Source of the DNA: UBA8437 sp003445035
GTDB lineage: Bacteria > Planctomycetota > Planctomycetia > Planctomycetales > Planctomycetaceae
Direction of reading: 5' to 3'
Length of the DNA: 11,447 nt
Assembly: GCA_937901285.1 (NCBI GenBank)
Contig: CALCHI010000143.1
Span: 1 to 11,447, forward strand
Shown: positions 8,062 through 11,447 of the stretch, piece by piece
Position numbering within the stretch: position 1 is the first letter of the stretch
Layout: each line of letters opens with the position of its first letter
Translations under genes and position numbers: made by a program
The notes under the pieces: model-generated
Databases searched by the model: none
What the model was told of the DNA's origin: nothing
What the model saw: only the letters and a program-made list of their open reading frames with translations

Positions 8062-8118
8062 ACAGCCACCCACAACCGTTACAACCAGTGCTCGGGCTGT
8101 GTCATTTCAAGCGGTTGT
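8062..8118. other. Inverted repeats after rfbA, possible weak terminator
   Basis: Two pairs of arms occur just after the rfbA stop. ACAGCC (8062-8067) pairs with GGCTGT (8095-8100), and ACAACCG (8072-8078) pairs with CGGTTGT (8112-8118). The pairs interleave, so they compete or could form a pseudoknot-like fold. No T-tract follows, so a classical intrinsic terminator is not supported. Confidence 0.25.
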
Positions 8119-8186
8119 CCGGCTTCTGCCGATAACTCGAGACAGTCCGATTCTGTCGCTCGATTTGCGGTGATCGGCCTGTGTTG

Positions 8187-8209
8187 GGACTCCCGGGAAA
8201 TGGGGGTCC
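8187..8209 (+). other. Stem-loop in the leader of the HEAT-repeat gene
   Basis: GGACTCCC (8187-8194) can pair with GGGGGTCC (8202-8209) over eight base pairs, one of them a G-T (G-U in RNA) wobble, around a seven-base loop. It lies 34 bases before the start codon and outside the ribosome binding site. Its function is unknown and it may be chance in GC-rich DNA. Confidence 0.25.
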
Positions 8210-8243
8210 ATGGCGAGATCCTGGAGTCAACGGGGGTGGTCCG

Positions 8244-9179
8244 ATGAAGTTGACGATTTTCGGTTTGCCATTGGTACTGGTCGTCATTGGCGTGTCTTCG
8301 ACCCAGGCCGGCTTGTTTGACATCGATCTTGCCGAGAAATTGGGACTTCGGCGAGGCGTCCAGTCGGTCGATTGCGGTCCGACGGCAACCGATGTGGGTG
8401 ACTGCGAACCCGGAAAGCCGCGTCGTGAAGTCGTCAAGGAGCCATGCGTTTCGCCGCTGTACCTCTACCAGAGGACGATGGCCAAGCCCCTGCCGCCTGG
8501 TTCCCAGGGGTGTGCCAAGCCGGTCAAGCCGATTGCTGAGTGTGAAAGCGATGCGGAGTTGGCCTTGGCGCTGCAGCGGGACACAGCGATGACGATTGCC
8601 CGCTTGATCTTCCAGTCGCAGACGAGTTGCTACGCGCGAGAACGCCGATCAGCGATTCACGCACTCGGGGACGGTTACGATTGCTCACTCAACCCGGAGA
8701 TCCTGGTGGCGTTCGTCTACGCACTCAACGATACCGACGAGCGGGTGCGAGCCAAGGCGGCTGACGAGATTGGCGATCAGGTTGGAGATCATCCCGACTG
8801 CGCCGTTCCGGAGATCGTCGCGGCCCTGAAGCTGGCCTTGGGTGATTGCGATAAGAGGGTCCGCCGAGAGGCCCGCCTGGCGTTGTCCGACTGCGGGATC
8901 GACGTGGTTCGAGTCAAGGACGGCAGTTGTGCTCGCCCGGCCGAAAACTGTGCTCCCCGCCCACCGGCCGCCCCGAAGGCGCAGCTGCCGGCCTCATCGG
9001 AGAAATCGGCGGCCGTCGAACCGGCTTTTCCGTCTGACGAGTTTCTCCAGGCTATTAATTCCGACTTTGAGTCGGAGTCGGAGTTGATCGAAGGGCCCGG
9101 GGCCCCTGAAGAGCCTGTGGCAAAACCGGCTGGGAGACGTGGGTTGTCGGGGCTGATCGAGTACCTCAAGGAGCGTTAG
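8244..9179 (+). CDS. Secreted cysteine-rich HEAT-repeat protein, function unknown
   Basis: 311 residues. The ATG at 8244 has GGGGGTGG (8232-8239) just upstream and begins a clear Sec signal peptide, MKLTIFGLPLVLVVIGVSST, with likely cleavage after TQA (residue 22). A GTG at 8181 in the same frame would bury the signal and was not chosen. Residues about 131-218 form HEAT-like helical repeats: ERRSAIHALGD, then LNDTDERVRAKAADEIGD, then LGDCDKRVRREARLALSDCG. The region after about 237 is rich in Pro, Ala and acidic residues and ends in a basic/amphipathic RRGLSGLIEYLKER. Twelve cysteines are present, four within DC pairs in the repeat region, which is many for an exported protein and suggests disulfides or metal binding. 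HEAT repeats act as protein-binding scaffolds; no enzyme motif is seen. It lies between the nucleotide-sugar operon and the FliF-FliG operon and may belong to neither. Confidence 0.85.
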   Translation: MKLTIFGLPLVLVVIGVSSTQAGLFDIDLAEKLGLRRGVQSVDCGPTATDVGDCEPGKPRREVVKEPCVSPLYLYQRTMAKPLPPGSQGCAKPVKPIAECESDAELALALQRDTAMTIARLIFQSQTSCYARERRSAIHALGDGYDCSLNPEILVAFVYALNDTDERVRAKAADEIGDQVGDHPDCAVPEIVAALKLALGDCDKRVRREARLALSDCGIDVVRVKDGSCARPAENCAPRPPAAPKAQLPASSEKSAAVEPAFPSDEFLQAINSDFESESELIEGPGAPEEPVAKPAGRRGLSGLIEYLKER

Positions 9180-9244
9180 GGCTCTTGCCTGGCTCCGCAG
9201 CAGCGGCGGCCAATTTCGCCGTACCGAGTGGTGGCGAACCCGGG

Positions 9245-9274
9245 TTGACACTGGCAAGACCAACGGGCTATCAC
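9245..9274 (+). promoter_or_regulatory. Candidate sigma-70-type promoter for the FliF-FliG operon
   Basis: A perfect TTGACA (9245-9250) is followed after 18 bases by TATCAC (9269-9274), four of six matches to the -10 consensus. It lies in the gap before the fusion gene. A start near 9282 would give a leader of about 140 bases containing all the hairpins listed below. Confidence 0.35.
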
Positions 9275-9293
9275 TCCCGCCTTGCCTCTCCTG

Positions 9294-9325
9294 GTGGACA
9301 GCGGACGGTTGTGTCCGGTGTCCAC
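9294..9325 (+). other. Long hairpin in the gap before the FliF-FliG fusion gene
   Basis: GTGGACA (9294-9300) pairs with TGTCCAC (9319-9325). Inside it CGGAC (9302-9306) pairs with GTCCG (9313-9317). One G-G mismatch separates the two stems, and the loop is six bases (GGTTGT). Twelve base pairs in 32 bases is well beyond casual pairing. No T-run follows, so it could be a factor-dependent terminator for the HEAT gene, a leader structure of the next operon, or a protein-binding dyad. Confidence 0.5.
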
Positions 9326-9354
9326 TCACCCGATCTCCTCTCCCACCACTCTTA

Positions 9355-9400
9355 GATCCCGACGTCGGGATCCGCCTGTGCGGCGGAGCCCGTAGCGGGT
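9355..9400 (+). repeat. Three consecutive inverted repeats upstream of the FliF-FliG gene
   Basis: First is the perfect 18-bp palindrome GATCCCGACGTCGGGATC (9355-9372). It slightly overlaps TCCGCC-TGTGC-GGCGGA (9371-9387), a 6-bp stem with a five-base loop. That is followed directly by CCCG-TAG-CGGG (9389-9399), extendable by a G-U pair. The block ends 19 bases before the ATG at 9420. It may be an operator, a structured leader covering the ribosome site, or a copy of a dispersed REP-like element; copies elsewhere cannot be seen from one window. Confidence 0.5.
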
Positions 9401-9419
9401 CGTTCGGCGTGGACGTCTC

Positions 9420-11168
9420 ATGGACACCGATCGTCTCGGCCAGATTGCCCGGCCCCTTTCCCGTCCGGTGCAGGGATTGACCGCGGGTCGTTGGGCGATC
9501 GTGGCGTGCCTGGCCGGCCTGGTGATGTTCGGTGGATGGGGCTGGATGACACAGCCGGTCGACGACACCGATCCCTGGATTCCCCTGTCAGTCCAGCGTT
9601 CCTCCGATGATGCCGACCGCGCCAAGACGGCTGCGGCGGCCACTCCGCAAGCCATTTCGCGGACTCTCGACAATGCGGGAATCGATGGGTACCGCTTTCG
9701 CGGTGACCGTCTGCAGGTGAGAGCCAGCCAGGTCGAACGGACCATGGTCGCGCTCGAGCGAGGCTCGTCGTCGGAGAACAAGTGGACCGCTCGTTGGGAG
9801 GACCAGGTGGGGCAACTCGGAGCGTTTCCCACCGTGCGTCATTACGAGCAGGCCAGCCAGATCGCGCTGGTGAAGGAGATTGAACAACTGCTGGTGGAGA
9901 CAGACGAGATCTCAGAAGCCCACGTCCTGCTGGCACGCTCGCGGGCCGCTCGAAGTTTCGGGGCCCGAGCAAGTCGCGTGACGGCCACGATTGGTATCAA
10001 GCCACGACCGGGGGTGAAGCTGACGGATGATCAGATCGAGATTCTCCGGCAGGTCGTCGCCGGAGGCGTCCCCGACCTGCAGGCTGACGATGTCGTCATC
10101 TTCGACCAGTCGGCACTCTCGGATTCTCCCCACGACGTCGTTCGGCCAGTGGTGGGGCCCGTAGCGACGGTGGCGCGGGGCCAACAGCCAGAGACCGTGA
10201 CCACACCGAACCTGTTGTTTGACTCTCCCCGCTTGGCCGTCGCGATCCTTGTGGTGGGGTTGGTGGCCCTGGTGCCGACGCTGCTGCTTTTCCGCCGACG
10301 GGGCGGGACCGTCGATGCCCCGTCCGGGGTTGTGACACCGTTGGATTGGGACGACGAAGCGGCCGACGAAGTCATGTCCGAAACGGTGTCGACGTTTCCG
10401 ACAACGGTCGACGACCTGGTCCCCGATGTGAAGCACGGCGGTTCAGAGATCGAAATCGAACCGGACCCGCCGGTGGTGGCCGGGGATGTGCCGGCCAACT
10501 TCGAACTGGAAGAACCGGCAGGCCAGTTGTCGTTCTTGGCCAACGCGGATCCCTTGCTGCTGGCCGGTTGGTTGACCGACGAACACCCCCAGATGGCTGC
10601 GGTGATTGTTTCGGAGCTGCCGGAGGGGTTTCGGTCGGAGGTGCTCGATTGCCTGGAGGAGGCACTGAAAGAGGACCTCGTGACGAGATTGGATGCCGGG
10701 GTCGATGTGCACGATGAGGTGATGCTGGGAGTCGTCGAGCAACTGCGTGATCGCTGGCGAGATGCCGAGTCGAGCCTGGTTGACGAGACGGTTCCGCCCA
10801 GTGATTTTCCAGGTGACTCATCGCAGCGGGGATGGTCGAACAACGACGTGGCCTTGTTACAGGCGGTCGAGGGGATCCTGGCACAGTTCGAGGACCTGAT
10901 CGGAGTGGAACCGGTGGTCATCCGGTCGGTCTACGACCTGCTCGGACCACTGCCGTTCCACCAGGCCCTGTCGGGGTCGGCCGATGACGTCCGTCGTGCC
11001 ATTCTTGGCCGGCTGGATCCGCTGGCCCAGATGGAATTGGCTCGACGAATCGATCAACAGGGGCCGGTCCGGTTGTCGGACATCCAGCGGTCACAGCGTG
11101 AGATTCTCAAGCACACCCGCCGATTGCTGGCCGTCGCCGACCCGAAGTGGCAGGCCGAGAGGACCTGA
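9420..11168 (+). CDS. Natural fusion of a FliF/SctJ-like ring protein with a FliG-like switch protein
   Basis: 582 residues in one frame. A basic start precedes transmembrane segment 1 (about 25-43). Residues 76-115 resemble ring-building motif 1 (PQAISRTLDNAGIDGYRF, then LQVRASQVERTMVALERG). Residues 140-230 match FliF RBM2: IEQLLVETDEISEAHVLLA, SRVTATIGIKPRPGVKLTDD, VVAGGVPDLQADDVVIFDQS. Transmembrane segment 2 spans about 270-291 and ends in FRRR. An acidic linker (292-368) leads to a FliG middle-like domain with the conserved EHPQ (388-391) and then to a FliG C-terminal domain, FEDLIGVEP (490-498) through GPVRLSDIQRSQREIL (548-563). The FliF RBM3/beta-collar region and the FliG N-terminal domain are absent. 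FliF forms the membrane ring of flagella and SctJ that of type III secretion systems; FliG joins the ring to the cytoplasmic C-ring. The start has only a weak ribosome site, but TM1 needs it. A FliH-like gene follows after three bases. Confidence 0.85.
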   Translation: MDTDRLGQIARPLSRPVQGLTAGRWAIVACLAGLVMFGGWGWMTQPVDDTDPWIPLSVQRSSDDADRAKTAAAATPQAISRTLDNAGIDGYRFRGDRLQVRASQVERTMVALERGSSSENKWTARWEDQVGQLGAFPTVRHYEQASQIALVKEIEQLLVETDEISEAHVLLARSRAARSFGARASRVTATIGIKPRPGVKLTDDQIEILRQVVAGGVPDLQADDVVIFDQSALSDSPHDVVRPVVGPVATVARGQQPETVTTPNLLFDSPRLAVAILVVGLVALVPTLLLFRRRGGTVDAPSGVVTPLDWDDEAADEVMSETVSTFPTTVDDLVPDVKHGGSEIEIEPDPPVVAGDVPANFELEEPAGQLSFLANADPLLLAGWLTDEHPQMAAVIVSELPEGFRSEVLDCLEEALKEDLVTRLDAGVDVHDEVMLGVVEQLRDRWRDAESSLVDETVPPSDFPGDSSQRGWSNNDVALLQAVEGILAQFEDLIGVEPVVIRSVYDLLGPLPFHQALSGSADDVRRAILGRLDPLAQMELARRIDQQGPVRLSDIQRSQREILKHTRRLLAVADPKWQAERT

Positions 11169-11171
11169 TCG

Positions 11172-11447
11172 ATGGCCGACTCCCCGAATGATGCTCCCCG
11201 GCTTCTCAAGGCCGACCAATTGCCCGAGACCATCTCGGGGCCGGTCGGCCGGGTCTTTCAGTTCCAGGATCTTCGCGACAAGCACGACCGGTTGCTCTCC
11301 GACGCCCGCAGCGAAGCCGAAGCGGTTCTTGAGGCGGCCAGGGCCGAGGCCGAATTGCTCCAGCAGCGGGCATTCGAAACGGCTCGACAGGAGGGTCGGG
11401 AACGGGCTGCCGGAGACCTCGAGTCCGAGATCGAGCAACGAGCGACC
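11172..11447 (+). CDS. FliH/SctL-like export ATPase regulator, N-terminal part (runs off the window)
   Basis: The first 92 codons are present with no stop before the window end. AGAGGA (11158-11163), inside the end of the upstream gene, lies eight bases before the ATG, and the two genes are three bases apart, so they are co-transcribed. From about residue 34 the protein is a charged Ala/Glu/Arg-rich helix, with SEAEAVLEAARAEAELLQQR (47-66) followed by ARQEGRERAAGDLESEIEQR. This is the coiled-coil region typical of FliH/SctL stators, which bind the FliI/SctN export ATPase and link it to the C-ring. V- and F-type ATPase E/b subunits look similar at this level; the position directly after a FliF-FliG gene favours FliH. 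The N-terminal 33 residues show no motif I recognise. The next gene would be expected to be the fliI-type ATPase. Confidence 0.7.
   Translation, partial: MADSPNDAPRLLKADQLPETISGPVGRVFQFQDLRDKHDRLLSDARSEAEAVLEAARAEAELLQQRAFETARQEGRERAAGDLESEIEQRAT

Noticed and set aside
8134..8165. Inverted repeat GACAG/CTGTC with flanking CGA/CTCG
   Set aside because: Arms of only five bases with a bulge needed to extend them; not distinguishable from chance.
8181..8243. GTG at 8181 as start of the HEAT-repeat protein
   Set aside because: It would place 21 Gly/Pro-rich residues before a signal peptide; the ATG at 8244 has a good ribosome site and begins directly with the signal.
9498..9512. Possible lipobox (IVAC, residues 27-30) making the FliF-like protein a lipoprotein, as in SctJ
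   Set aside because: The hydrophobic stretch before the cysteine is only about five residues and hydrophobicity continues well past it, so a membrane helix is the better reading.

Overview
The window looks like a stretch of chromosome from a high-GC Gram-negative bacterium, most likely a planctomycete. That assignment is inference. It rests on the mix of an AddAB-like nuclease pair without a complete iron-sulfur set, a secreted DUF1028 protein, a secreted HEAT-repeat protein and a divergent flagellar/type III-like locus. No rRNA, tRNA, CRISPR array, insertion sequence or phage gene was seen, and coding density is high.

Layout. Positions 1-4007 are read on the minus strand: a secreted DUF1028 protein (3153-4007), an AddB-like helicase/nuclease subunit (239-3094) and the first 80 codons of an AddA-like UvrD-family helicase (1-242), whose start overlaps the addB stop by four bases. 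A 135-bp divergent spacer (4008-4142) follows; no promoter in it could be called with confidence. Positions 4143-8056 on the plus strand form a nucleotide-sugar block: a GalE-like epimerase, UDP-glucuronate decarboxylase (UDP-xylose synthase), UDP-glucuronate 4-epimerase and glucose-1-phosphate thymidylyltransferase (rfbA). The last three are tightly packed (ATGA overlap, then a 3-base gap) and probably form one operon behind a candidate promoter at 5129-5158. The block would supply UDP-xylose, UDP-galacturonate and dTDP-glucose for envelope or exported polysaccharides. No glycosyltransferase is in view.

Positions 8244-9179 encode a secreted, cysteine-rich HEAT-repeat protein. The 240-bp gap 9180-9419 has no gene but contains a candidate promoter, a 12-bp hairpin and three back-to-back inverted repeats. 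From 9420 a type III/flagellar-type operon begins. Its first gene (582 codons) joins a shortened FliF/SctJ-like ring protein to a FliG-like middle and C-terminal region in one polypeptide, and it is followed after 3 bases by a FliH/SctL-like gene that runs off the window.

The FliF-FliG fusion is the most notable feature. In an ungapped alignment its FliG C-domain lacks or reverses four of the five charged residues known to matter for motor torque in E. coli FliG, and its FliF part lacks the RBM3/beta-collar region. This suggests an export apparatus or static basal body rather than an ordinary rotating flagellum. That functional reading is inference.
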